Source: Desulfofundulus australicus DSM 11792
GTDB taxonomy: Bacteria > Bacillota > Desulfotomaculia > Desulfotomaculales > Desulfovirgulaceae
NCBI RefSeq assembly: GCF_900129285.1
Contig: NZ_FQUW01000026.1
Location: forward strand, 1-42,442
Direction of reading: 5' to 3'
DNA: 42,442 bases
Positions within the stretch are counted from its first letter, which is position 1, and each line of letters starts with the position of its first letter. Under the pieces are notes generated by a model that had not been told where the DNA came from, searched no databases, and worked only from the letters and a program-made list of their open reading frames with translations. Shown piece after piece: positions 1-7,462 of this stretch. A program made the translations under genes and the position numbers.

Positions 1-122
1 TGCAGTCCCTCCCCCCGGAAATTGATCATTTGGGCGTAGTGGGTATGCTTGGCCACGTCTACACCCACAATTAAGGTTTCAGGTGTGATCATGGCAAGCT
101 TCTGGGAAAGGGGATTGTACAT
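1..122 (-). CDS. IS110-family transposase, N-terminal part (runs off window)
   Basis: The minus strand reads from an ATG at 122 to the window edge without a stop (about 40 residues). It contains the IS110 DEDD N-terminal signature VGVDVAKHTHYA, where D22 would be the first acidic residue of the RuvC-like catalytic domain. IS110 enzymes move circular intermediates into specific sites without terminal inverted repeats, and family members use a bridge RNA made from the non-coding end of the element. The rest of the gene lies outside the window, so intactness cannot be judged. The upstream spacer (123 to about 210) would be the element's non-coding end. Confidence 0.85.
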   Translation of the reverse strand, partial: MYNPLSQKLAMITPETLIVGVDVAKHTHYAQMINFRGEGL

Positions 123-214
123 CGCTGATCCCTCCTGGTATTGGTGGTTTTGGGTTTTGGCATTTACACCATACCAGGATTTTTTCTTTCCCTCAAGCCC
201 CACTACTCCTGTTT

Positions 215-289
215 ACAGGAATGCTACCTATGAGGAATTGAAACTATTTTTTTGAGAACTTTAGTCATCTACCTATGAGGGATTGATCC
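215..289. repeat. Two degenerate CRISPR-like repeats
   Basis: The 18-nt core CTACCTATGAGGRATTGA occurs at 224-241 and again at 269-286. The first copy ends in ATTGAAAC, the usual 3' end of Firmicute type I-B/III CRISPR repeats of the form TACCTATGAGGAATTGAAAC. The second copy is decayed at the end (ATTGATCC). The copies start only 45 nt apart, so with a 30-nt repeat the spacer would be about 15 nt, too short for a working array. I read this as the remnant of a CRISPR array next to the IS110 element. No cas gene is visible. Confidence 0.5.
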
Positions 290-383
290 GGAAAGGGGGG
301 AAAACCTGGTCAATAGGAGGGTCGGGTTCACAATAACTAACCGTTGTTGGGTATTGTGAGCTTTTTGAGCCAGGTGAACGGGG

Positions 384-989
384 ATGACGGTAAAGGAAGG
401 TTATAAGAAAAGATATGAAACGGGCGATACTCCCTGGGATATTGGCAAACCTGATTTTAACCTTATTCAGACTGTGACTGCAATGGCCATAAAACCATGT
501 AAAGCACTGGATATCGGTTGCGGAACTGGTGATAATTCCATCTGGCTTGCCCAGAACGGCTTCGATGTGACAGGCGTTGATACTTCGGAGATTGCAATAG
601 GAAAGGCAGTAGAGAAAGCTTCAAAGGCCAATGTCCGGTGTACCTTTATGGTGATTGACTTCTTCACAAACAAAATTACAGGGGCGCCGTTTGGTTTTGC
701 ATTTGATAGAGGTTGTTTTCATTCATTGAATTCCGGTAAGGAACGGGAGAGCTTTGCGGAAAAGGTGGCCGCCCATTTGGAAGAAGATGGCCTGTGGCTG
801 AGTATTATCGGCAACGCCGATGAGCGGCGAGAAGGCCCGGGTCCGCCACAGAGGACGGCCAGGGATATTGTTAATTCTGTGGAACCTCACTTCGAAATTC
901 TTTCGCTCGTTTCCAGCCATTTTGGTTCCAACCGCCCGAACCCGCCCAGAGCCTGGGTTTGCCTGATGCGGAAAAGACGTTTTGTATAA
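384..989 (+). CDS. Class I SAM-dependent methyltransferase (TehB/TPMT-like)
   Basis: This 201-residue protein has the Rossmann motif I ALDIGCGTGDNSIWLA at about residues 41-56, followed by the acidic SAM-ribose position in VTGVD and the later DFFT and FDRGCFH segments. The N-terminal pattern WDIGKPDF is typical of the TehB/thiopurine-methyltransferase-like group, often linked to detoxification of metalloids or small xenobiotics. The substrate cannot be read from sequence. The ATG at 384 follows an AGGTGAAC ribosome site. The gene stands alone and a terminator follows at 1058. Confidence 0.8.
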   Translation: MTVKEGYKKRYETGDTPWDIGKPDFNLIQTVTAMAIKPCKALDIGCGTGDNSIWLAQNGFDVTGVDTSEIAIGKAVEKASKANVRCTFMVIDFFTNKITGAPFGFAFDRGCFHSLNSGKERESFAEKVAAHLEEDGLWLSIIGNADERREGPGPPQRTARDIVNSVEPHFEILSLVSSHFGSNRPNPPRAWVCLMRKRRFV

Positions 990-1057
990 TTGGAGCCGCC
1001 GGAGCCGCCGCGAGTAAAGCCGGGGCACATCCCGGAAACACTTTATCTGTACGCTGG

Positions 1058-1083
1058 AGGGGAGTTTACCTCCCCTTTTTATT
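1058..1083 (+). terminator. Rho-independent terminator after the methyltransferase
   Basis: The stem AGGGGAG/CTCCCCT (1058-1064 with 1070-1076) and a 5-nt loop are followed by TTTTTATTTT. Confidence 0.85.
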
Positions 1084-1166
1084 TTCCCGTCTTTCAGCAA
1101 CTTACACAGTACCCGGAGTGCATATCCGCCATGTGGTTGTTAATTATTCCCTTTTTGACCACTGGA

Positions 1167-1196
1167 TTGATAAATCAAAGATACAAATGATATAAT
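1167..1196 (+). promoter_or_regulatory. Sigma-A type promoter of the DUF1538/PII operon
   Basis: A -35 TTGATA (1167-1172) and a perfect -10 TATAAT (1191-1196) are separated by 18 nt. The predicted transcript has a leader of roughly 90 nt before the first ATG at 1292. The leader holds a small CCCTG/CAGGG hairpin near 1232-1252 but no riboswitch I can recognise. Confidence 0.75.
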
Positions 1197-1291
1197 TTTC
1201 ATTGGTGACGTATTAAATTTTTTTATGGGTTCCCTGGTTGAGCTTGCAGGGTGAATGTTCAGGGTAAAAACATAAAAGAAAGGATGAGGTC

Positions 1292-1981
1292 ATGAAAGAT
1301 ATTAAGGGCACTGTGCTGGAAGTTGTTCTGGCTGTTTTACCGGTTACTGTATTTGTGCTCATCCTGCAGGCAGTGCTCCGGTTACCTTCTCTGGTTATGG
1401 CGCAGTTTTTGATCGGGGTGGTCATGGTCACCATTGGCTTGATATTCTTCCTGGTGGGCATTCATCTGGGAATGCTGCAAATTGGTGAAGCCACCGGTTC
1501 GGCGCTCTCCAGAATTGGTAGGGTCTGGATTCTGGTCCTCTTCGGTTTTCTTTTCAGTTTTGTGGTGACTGTGGCCGAGCCGGATGTCAGGGTTCTGGCC
1601 ACCCAGGTGGATGCAGTATCCGGGGGAGCCATTTCCAAAGATCTTTTAATTATCTTTGTCGCTCTGGGCGTGGCCATATTTGTGGGACTGGCCATATTGC
1701 GGGTGGTTCTGGGTGTTCCCCTGCGGCATCTTTTGCTTGCCAGTTACGCCCTGGTCTTTATCCTGGCCGTGCTGGCCCCCGCCGAATTCAGGGCCGTTTC
1801 TCTGGATGCCGGCGGCGTTACCACAGGCCCGATGACGGTGCCGTTTATTCTTGCCCTGGGTGTGGGGGTTGCATCTGTTCTGGGGGGTAGAAGCACTTCC
1901 GCCGATGGATTCGGCTACGTGGCTCTGGGCTCTGTTGGGCCCATCTTATCCGTGCTGCTGCTGGGAGTGATTTATGGTTGA
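1292..1981 (+). CDS. DUF1538 membrane protein, first subunit
   Basis: This 229-residue very hydrophobic protein has about seven predicted membrane segments. It carries the two hallmark DUF1538 (PF07556) motifs: AEPDVRVLA near residue 95 and LDAGGVTTGPMTVPF near residue 171. The following gene is a paralogue with the same motifs, so the pair looks like two half-transporters. Two-gene DUF1538 systems have been reported as Na+(Li+,K+)/H+ antiporters (UmpAB, Halomonas); applying that here is inference. The ATG at 1292 has AGGATGAGG upstream. The stop overlaps the next start by 4 nt, so the genes are translationally coupled. Confidence 0.85.
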   Translation: MKDIKGTVLEVVLAVLPVTVFVLILQAVLRLPSLVMAQFLIGVVMVTIGLIFFLVGIHLGMLQIGEATGSALSRIGRVWILVLFGFLFSFVVTVAEPDVRVLATQVDAVSGGAISKDLLIIFVALGVAIFVGLAILRVVLGVPLRHLLLASYALVFILAVLAPAEFRAVSLDAGGVTTGPMTVPFILALGVGVASVLGGRSTSADGFGYVALGSVGPILSVLLLGVIYG

Positions 1982-2727
1982 ATGAACTTAAAATATTTGA
2001 CGGTTTTGGCCACGTTCTGCTGGAGGTGGCCGTTGCGCTGGCTCCTCTCCTGCTGTTATTTTTGATTCTGCAGGTCTGGTTGCTGAAGTTCAGCAGAAGG
2101 AGATTTATTAGAGTTTTAAAAGGTTTCGTGCTGACCTTCCTGGGGTTGTCCTTTTTCCTGCAGGGCGTTTACGTGGGTTTCCTGCCCGTGGGAGAAATAA
2201 TCGGGAAAACCATGGGTAGCCTGGAGTTCGGCTGGTTAATCATACCGGCTGGTTTTTTAATGGGTTTTGTAGCTACGTTTGCCGAACCTGCCGTCCGTGT
2301 GTTAAATTATGAGGTGGAGAAGGCATCGGGGGGTTATATTCCCCAGCAGGTAATGCTTTATACGGTATCACTGGGTGTGGCCGCTTCCATTGCCCTGTCG
2401 CTGTGGAAAGTCTGGCTGGGAATTCCCCTGTGGTATCTGGTAATTCCGGGCTACGTGCTCGCTTTCATACTGGCGCGTTATTCTTCCCCTTCCTTTGTGG
2501 CCATAGCTTTTGATTCGGGGGGAGTGGCCACCGGGCCGATGACCGTGACTTTTATATTAACCATGGTTCTGGGCTTTGCCTCGGCTTTAGAGGGCCGTGA
2601 TCCCTTAACCGAAGGGTTCGGGATGATTGCTATGGTAGCGCTTTCTCCCATTCTGGCAGTTTTATCTTTAGGTCTGCTCTTCAGCAGAAAGGAGAAGCAG
2701 GATGAACGCTATCATGCGGAAGTATAA
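1978..2727 (+). CDS. DUF1538 membrane protein, second subunit
   Basis: This 249-residue paralogue of the preceding protein has AEPAVRVLN at about residue 102 and FDSGGVATGPMTVTF at about residue 179, again among many hydrophobic segments. The ATG at 1978 lies inside the end of the upstream gene (ATGGTTGAATGA junction). The 3' end overlaps the PII gene by 26 nt. The tight three-gene overlap argues that the two membrane subunits and the PII protein are made in fixed proportion and work together, presumably as a gated ion or solute transporter. The transported ion is not readable from sequence. Confidence 0.85.
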   Translation: MNELKIFDGFGHVLLEVAVALAPLLLLFLILQVWLLKFSRRRFIRVLKGFVLTFLGLSFFLQGVYVGFLPVGEIIGKTMGSLEFGWLIIPAGFLMGFVATFAEPAVRVLNYEVEKASGGYIPQQVMLYTVSLGVAASIALSLWKVWLGIPLWYLVIPGYVLAFILARYSSPSFVAIAFDSGGVATGPMTVTFILTMVLGFASALEGRDPLTEGFGMIAMVALSPILAVLSLGLLFSRKEKQDERYHAEV

Positions 2728-3442
2728 GCTGTTGATAGCCGTTGTGAACTATGGCGTGGCCAGAAAGACGGTAAAGGCGGCAAAGAAGGCCGGGGCTGAA
2801 GGCGGGACCACTCTTTTGGGCGAAGGTACGGGGGGCCATCAAGTTTCGGAGATTCTGGGGATCGAACTAGAGCCGGAAAAAGAAATTATTCTTATACTGG
2901 TGGATGAAAGCAAGCTGGACGTTGTGCTGCAGGCCGTAATTTCTGCTGCCAGGTTGGATAAACCCGGCCGCGGGATAGCTTTTGTTCTCGACGTGAGCCG
3001 GGTGGCCGGTATCTGTCACCTGGGTACCCCCGCTGTACCACCTGAGCAGAATCCGGGAGGAATGGAAATGATAAAGGATGGCGAAGAGGTTTTATACGAT
3101 TTAATTGTGACCATCGTTAACAAGGGTGATTCGGAAAAAGTGGTTGATGCTTCAAGAAAAGTCGGTGCGGAAGGGGGAACCATACTTTTCGGCCGCGGCA
3201 CGGGAATTCACGAGAACGCCAGATTGTTCGGTATTCCTATTGAGCCTGAGAAGGAAATCATTTTAACTTTGATTGAACGTCCAAAGAGCGGCAAGGTTTT
3301 GGAAGCCATTGTCAATGAAACAGACCTGAATAAGCCCGGAAAGGGCATTGCCTTTGTTCTGGAGGTTGAGAGGGTGGCCGGTATTAATCGCCAGCTCAAC
3401 AGGATGGTGAGAAAGATGCTTTCCGAAAGTAACCCGCGTTAG
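2702..3442 (+). CDS. Tandem PII-domain regulatory protein
   Basis: The 246-residue protein consists of two PII-like (GlnB fold) repeats, roughly residues 5-105 and 130-235. Each shows KAGAEGGT/KVGAEGGT, a GxGTG turn, a short T-loop region ending in EPEKEIIL, and the C-terminal KPGRGIAFVL/KPGKGIAFVL segment. The canonical uridylylated T-loop tyrosine is not evident and the T-loop is short, so control by nucleotide or ion binding is likelier than by uridylylation. The ATG at 2702 has AAGGAG 6 nt upstream. Overlap with the DUF1538 genes suggests it gates that transporter. Fusion of two PII domains is unusual, since classical PII proteins are single-domain trimers. Confidence 0.85.
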   Translation: MNAIMRKYKLLIAVVNYGVARKTVKAAKKAGAEGGTTLLGEGTGGHQVSEILGIELEPEKEIILILVDESKLDVVLQAVISAARLDKPGRGIAFVLDVSRVAGICHLGTPAVPPEQNPGGMEMIKDGEEVLYDLIVTIVNKGDSEKVVDASRKVGAEGGTILFGRGTGIHENARLFGIPIEPEKEIILTLIERPKSGKVLEAIVNETDLNKPGKGIAFVLEVERVAGINRQLNRMVRKMLSESNPR

Positions 3443-3448
3443 TATGTT

Positions 3449-3664
3449 ATGTATAACCACCGGGCTACCTTTATTATCAACCCTCAGGGCCGCGTAGAAT
3501 ACTACTGCGTGTACCCCCGGGAAGTGGGTAGAAACGTGGATGAGATCATCCGCGTTCTCCAGGCCATTCAGTATGCTGCCGCCACGGGTGAAGGTGTACC
3601 GGCGCAGTGGCAGCCGGGCCAGCCGGGGATAAGGCGGGACTTTGAAAGGGTCGGGACGATATAG
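3449..3664 (+). pseudogene. C-terminal fragment of a Prx6-type peroxiredoxin
   Basis: The 71-residue frame matches only the C-terminal third of 1-Cys/Prx6-like peroxiredoxins: RATFIINPQGRVEYY, the PREVGRNVDEIIRVLQAIQ segment and VPAQWQPGQPG. The thioredoxin-fold N-terminus with the peroxidatic cysteine is missing, and the PII gene occupies the DNA where it should be. The product could not be a working peroxidase, so this is a relic left by deletion or recombination. It may still be co-transcribed with the PII operon. Confidence 0.75.
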
Positions 3665-3686
3665 GGTGACGGGAAGCATTTCTCCC

Positions 3687-3713
3687 GCCCGGTTTTGCGG
3701 TGGGCTTTTTTTT
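3687..3713 (+). terminator. Terminator after the PII operon
   Basis: A GCCCG-type arm near 3687-3692 pairs with CGG-GGGC at 3698-3705 and is followed by eight T residues. Confidence 0.65.
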
Positions 3714-4164
3714 ACTCTTCACCCGGGTCATCCAGGCCCCATCTCCGGAGAAGGTGGTTCAATTTCAAGGTGAGGTAACCCAGGACTGCCGCCACCAGGC
3801 TGGGGACGTACAGGCCTGCGCCTATGCCCGTTCCCAGCCCGGCGGTTAGCCAGATGCTGGCGGCGGTGGTGAGCCCGCGGATATGATCCCGGTCCTTAAA
3901 GATAATGCCGCCGCCAATAAAGCCCACTCCCGTGACGATCTGGGCGGCAATGCGCGCCGGGTCTCCGGGCTGGTAGGGGTTTGCGCCGATTAAGGAAGTA
4001 AACCCGTAGCTGCTGATTAAAGTAAACAGGGCCGAACCCAGGCAAACCAGGGTGTGCGTGCGTATACCCGCCGGCTTATGGCTTATTTCCCTCTCCAGGC
4101 CGATGAAAAATCCCACTAAAAAGGCCAGCAGCAGCCTGGCAATCATTTCTTGCATGCGGAGCAC
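3712..4164 (-). CDS. MgtC/SapB family membrane protein
   Basis: This 150-residue protein has four to five membrane helices. It shows the MgtC signature: FFIGLEREISHKPAGIRTHTLVC (broken as FIGLERE and AGIRTHTLV), VGFIGGGIIFK, and the GLTTAASIWLTAGLG segment. Family members are inner-membrane proteins linked to Mg2+ limitation and, in pathogens, to control of F-ATPase; most environmental copies are uncharacterised. The preferred start is GTG at 4164, because AAGGGTGA lies 6 nt upstream. An ATG three codons later is the alternative. The gene is single and convergent with the PII operon. Confidence 0.85.
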   Translation of the reverse strand: MLRMQEMIARLLLAFLVGFFIGLEREISHKPAGIRTHTLVCLGSALFTLISSYGFTSLIGANPYQPGDPARIAAQIVTGVGFIGGGIIFKDRDHIRGLTTAASIWLTAGLGTGIGAGLYVPSLVAAVLGYLTLKLNHLLRRWGLDDPGEE

Positions 4165-4240
4165 CGGGCTTCACCCTTTAGATAAGTGTTTAACTGTATT
4201 ATGATCGGCCCTGCCCGCCGGTTATGCGTGGGCCGGGTTT

Positions 4241-4283
4241 GAAAAAACGATGAAGCCCCCGTAATTTTCCCCGGAGGCTTCAT
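4241..4283 (-). terminator. Terminator after the coiled-coil repeat gene
   Basis: On the minus strand ATGAAGCC (4283-4276) pairs with GGCTTCAT (4257-4250), followed by TCGTTTTTTC. Confidence 0.8.
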
Positions 4284-4297
4284 TAGAACAAGGATGA

Positions 4298-4885
4298 TCA
4301 CTGCCAGATTTTGATGGCCACACTGATGCTAACAGCCAGGGCGGCCAGCGCAATGCCGACGGTAGCCCAGAAAAAACCTTTTATTTCTTGCCTTAGCGAG
4401 TTTATCTCCTGCCTTAAATTTGATTCAAGAGTTATCATTTCCTTCCTCAGGTCTTCTTCAACGGTTTTGATTTCCTTCCTCAGGCCTTCTTCGACGGTTT
4501 TGATTTCCTTCCTCAGGCCTTCTTCGACGGTTTTGATTTCCTTCCTCAGGCCTTCTTCAACGGTTTTGATTTCTTTTCTCAGGCCTTCTTCGACGGTTTT
4601 AATTTCCTTCCTCAGACCTTCTTCAACGGTTTTAATTTCTTTTCTCAGGCTTTCTTCAACAGCTTTGATTTCTTTTCTCAGGCTTTCTTCAACAGTTTTG
4701 ATTTCCTGCCTTAACCCGTCTTCTGTCGAGGATAATTCTTTGCGCAATTCCCGCATTTCGGCCCGCAGGTCCCGTATTTCTCCCTGAACCCAGCTTCCCA
4801 GAAAGAACATTTGTCCGGCCTGGCGGTATTCCTGTTCATCGGAAGTGGCTGCTATTTCCCTTTTGACCTCTTCCACGGCTGCCAC
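4298..4885 (-). CDS. Tail-anchored coiled-coil protein with 11-residue repeats
   Basis: The 195-residue protein has an N-terminal helical part (residues 1-55). This is followed by about nine tandem copies of an 11-residue unit of the type LRKEIKTVEEG, then LRQEINSLRQEIKG and a final hydrophobic helix (FFWATVGIALAALAVSISVA) close to the C-terminus. Eleven-residue periodicity (hendecads) gives a nearly straight, slightly right-handed coiled coil, so a rod anchored in the membrane by its tail is expected. The DNA of the array is a 33-bp minisatellite (about 4425-4720) and may vary in copy number. The GTG start follows GAAAGGCAG. The function is unknown. Confidence 0.75.
   Translation of the reverse strand: MAAVEEVKREIAATSDEQEYRQAGQMFFLGSWVQGEIRDLRAEMRELRKELSSTEDGLRQEIKTVEESLRKEIKAVEESLRKEIKTVEEGLRKEIKTVEEGLRKEIKTVEEGLRKEIKTVEEGLRKEIKTVEEGLRKEIKTVEEDLRKEMITLESNLRQEINSLRQEIKGFFWATVGIALAALAVSISVAIKIWQ
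4425..4720. repeat. 33-bp in-frame tandem repeat (minisatellite)
   Basis: Near-identical 33-bp units (CTTCTTCGACGGTTTTGATT with CCTTCCTCAGGC) recur about nine times. Differences are mostly synonymous, such as TTCGACGG versus TTCAACGG, and the copies are more similar in the middle of the array. This is the usual signature of recent unequal recombination or slippage. Confidence 0.85.
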
Positions 4886-4947
4886 CTGCCTTTCACTTCC
4901 AGCATAGCAGGTAAGGGCGTTTCAGGCAAGGAAAAAGTCGGGCAGTA

Positions 4948-6750
4948 TCACACCAATTCCTCGATCACCAGGTCCACAAAACGGAAGTTCACCGTGTCCA
5001 CCAGGCCCCGGTTGGTTACCCGCAGTTCGGGTAAGACCGGCAGGGACAGGAGGGCCATGGTCATGAAGGGGGAGACCAGCGGGCAGCCCAGTTCCTTCCA
5101 GGCCCTTTCCAGGGCGGCCACCATTTCCCTCACTTCCTCCACCGGTCGTTCGGACATCAGCCCGGCTATGGGGAGGGGTAAGAGGGCCAGCACCTGCCCG
5201 TTCAAAACGGCCACCATGCCCCCGCCGCATTCGGCCAGGGTGTTGGCGGCCAGGGCCATGTCGGATTCATCCATGCCTACCACCAGCAGGTTGTGGCTGT
5301 CGTGGGCTACGGTAGAAGCTACCGCGCCGCCCTTCAGGTGAAAGCCCCTGACCAGGCCCAGGCCCATATTTCCCGGCCCGCCGTGCCTCTCGATGCAGGC
5401 CACCTTGGCCACGTCCAGCTCCACGGAGGGTCTGATTTCTCCGTTTTCCACCGGTATTTCCACCTGCCTGTGCAGGGTTCCCACTTTGGCCTCGATTACC
5501 TCCATCACCCTTGCCAGGACCCTGTTCCCCCGGGCGGCAATGGTAAAGTCGCCGGCGGTCAGCCGCCGCCGGAGGTGCACCGAATGGCGGGTCTTTTCCG
5601 TGTATGCGTAAGGTTTCAACTCGAAAAGCATCCGCCCTTTTTCGGCCACGATCACCCCGTCCACCATCACCCGTTCCACCTTCATCTCTGCCAGGTCGGG
5701 GATGAACAGGATATCGGCACAGCGACCGGGGGCTATGCTGCCCAGGTCGCGGCTTACCCCGAAGCACTGGGCGGTGTTGATGGTGACCATCTGGATGGCC
5801 CTTACCGGGTCCACCCCTTCCTGGATGGCCCTGCGCACCACGTGGTTCAGGTGGCCCAGGGTGAGCAGGGTTTCCGGATGTGTGTCGTCGGAAACCAGGA
5901 TGGCGTAGCGGGAATCCAGGCGGTTTTCGGTGATGCTTTTTATGGTTGCCCTGACATCGTGCCAGGCCGAACCCTCCCGCATCTTGGCGTACATACCCAG
6001 GCGCATGCGGGCCAGGGCGTCTTCTTTCCGGGTGGACTCGTGGCAGGAGGAAATACCCGCGGCAATATAGGCCTGGAGTCCGGTTTCCGTTTCCGGGAGG
6101 GAATAATGTCCTGTGACGACCTTGCTGGCTTTAAGGGTGGCCTGTATCTCCCCGTGCACCAGGGGATCTCCCGCCAGCACACCGGGGAAATTCATCATTT
6201 CGCCCAGGCCAATGATTCCCGGCCAGGTCATGGCCTCGCGAACCTCTTCCGGGCCGATGCTGGCCCCGGCGTCTTCAAAGCCCGGTGCAGCCGGAACGCA
6301 GGAGGGCATGGTGGTAAACACTTTTAAGGGCAGCCCCTCCCCTTCCTCCATCATCTGGCGGATTCCCTCCATCCCCAGTACATTGGCAATTTCATGGGGG
6401 TCCATAAAGATGGCCGTGGTGCCGCAGGGTACTGCCGCCCGGGCAAACTGGGTGACGGTAACCATGCTGCTCTCCACGTGTATGTGGCCGTCCAGGAAGC
6501 CGGGCACCAGATAACGACCCCCGGCGTCGATTACCCGGGTATCCTTCCCGATGGTGTGGTCGGCCCGGCCCACCAGCACCACCCGGCCGTGTTTAATGGC
6601 CACATCCAGGCCTTCCTGTATTTCGGCGGTATGCACGTTCACCACCCGCCCGTTTTTAATTACCACGTCGGCCGGTATTTTCCCCAGGGCAGCCAGGGAA
6701 AGTTCGGCGGTAATTTCCCACAGGGGGCGCCGGTTTGGTTGGTAAAACAT
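4948..6750 (-). CDS. ade: Adenine deaminase
   Basis: The 600-residue protein belongs to the amidohydrolase AdeC family and hydrolyses adenine to hypoxanthine and ammonia in purine salvage. It shows the metal-binding VPGFLDGHIHVESS motif, MDPHEIANVLG, and HYSLPETE, with later SDDTHPETLL for the second metal site. It also shows the C-terminal adenine-deaminase domain with VAHDSHNLLVVG and LAECGGGMV. Length is normal for the family. The ATG at 6750 has GGGGTGA directly upstream and is preferred over an in-frame TTG five codons earlier. The gene is monocistronic, and I saw no purine riboswitch in the leader. Confidence 0.95.
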   Translation of the reverse strand: MFYQPNRRPLWEITAELSLAALGKIPADVVIKNGRVVNVHTAEIQEGLDVAIKHGRVVLVGRADHTIGKDTRVIDAGGRYLVPGFLDGHIHVESSMVTVTQFARAAVPCGTTAIFMDPHEIANVLGMEGIRQMMEEGEGLPLKVFTTMPSCVPAAPGFEDAGASIGPEEVREAMTWPGIIGLGEMMNFPGVLAGDPLVHGEIQATLKASKVVTGHYSLPETETGLQAYIAAGISSCHESTRKEDALARMRLGMYAKMREGSAWHDVRATIKSITENRLDSRYAILVSDDTHPETLLTLGHLNHVVRRAIQEGVDPVRAIQMVTINTAQCFGVSRDLGSIAPGRCADILFIPDLAEMKVERVMVDGVIVAEKGRMLFELKPYAYTEKTRHSVHLRRRLTAGDFTIAARGNRVLARVMEVIEAKVGTLHRQVEIPVENGEIRPSVELDVAKVACIERHGGPGNMGLGLVRGFHLKGGAVASTVAHDSHNLLVVGMDESDMALAANTLAECGGGMVAVLNGQVLALLPLPIAGLMSERPVEEVREMVAALERAWKELGCPLVSPFMTMALLSLPVLPELRVTNRGLVDTVNFRFVDLVIEELV

Positions 6751-6905
6751 TTTTTCACCCCGCAAAAATGAAATGATTCCCCTCTATATTTACCGTGTGT
6801 GAGGGAATAATACCTGCAGGCAGGGCGAAAATTGTGTCATTTTCGGCAGGAGGATTGTTTGCCGGACTTTAAAAGTCAAGTTTTCAGCTGCGAGGAGGGG
6901 TTCTC

Positions 6906-7433
6906 TTGTCGGCGGAAAGGGATGAAATCCTGACCCGGAAGGTTCAGGAAGTTCTGGATAGCGATGTGCGTACCAGGGAATATGGGTTGAAGGCCGATGT
7001 GGTGGACGGTAAGGCGCGCATTACCGGCATTGTGGATACCCTGGCCGAGAGGGAGCAGGTGAGCCGCATCGTTTCAGCCATTGAGGGCATCCGGGCGGTG
7101 GAGAATGGTGTGGCTGTAAGCACCGACGGGGCCATTACCGATGATGATGTGGCCTTCGAGGTAGGTGAGGAGCTGGATGCGGCCGGTATCAACCGCCGCC
7201 ATGTGGGGGTAAAATGCGTTAAGGGAGTGGTTTTTCTCCAGGGGCGGGTGGACAGCCCGGAAGAAATTGAAGCGGCCAGGGCTGCTGCCGCCAGAGCGCG
7301 GGGAGTGAAGGAAGTGGTCAGCCAGCTCAAGCTGCGCTCCCCCGGGGGTTATGATGATGAGAGCCTGGAAGCTATTTTCCACCACCAGGTGAACAACGAC
7401 CGGGAAGATGAGGGAGAGGCCAGAATATTTTAA
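6906..7433 (+). CDS. Protein with two BON domains
   Basis: The 175-residue protein has two BON (bacterial OsmY and nodulation) repeats at about residues 8-75 and 80-150. Each has the characteristic GxVDTLAEREQVSRIVSAI or GRVDSPEEIEAARAAA helix and a closing VKEVVSQL/IRAVENGV strand. BON proteins bind phospholipid or other ligands and are linked to envelope stress. No signal peptide or membrane helix is present, so this copy looks cytoplasmic. The TTG start at 6906 follows a strong GAGGAGGGG site. It is divergent from ade. Confidence 0.8.
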   Translation: MSAERDEILTRKVQEVLDSDVRTREYGLKADVVDGKARITGIVDTLAEREQVSRIVSAIEGIRAVENGVAVSTDGAITDDDVAFEVGEELDAAGINRRHVGVKCVKGVVFLQGRVDSPEEIEAARAAAARARGVKEVVSQLKLRSPGGYDDESLEAIFHHQVNNDREDEGEARIF

Positions 7434-7462
7434 GGGGGATAAGCAGGCATATCCCCCTTTTT
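7432..7462 (+). terminator. Terminator after the BON protein
   Basis: AAGGGGGAT (7432-7440) pairs with ATCCCCCTT (7451-7459) and is followed by TTTTT. It overlaps the stop codon and lies between convergent genes. Confidence 0.9.

Noticed and set aside
5293-6327. Long plus-strand frame opposite ade
   Set aside because: It is a codon-bias shadow of adenine deaminase in GC-rich DNA, with no ribosome site and His/Gly-rich nonsense composition.
6751-6905. Purine riboswitch upstream of adenine deaminase
   Set aside because: I could not find the conserved three-way junction loops; only a short CGGCA/TGCCG repeat is visible.
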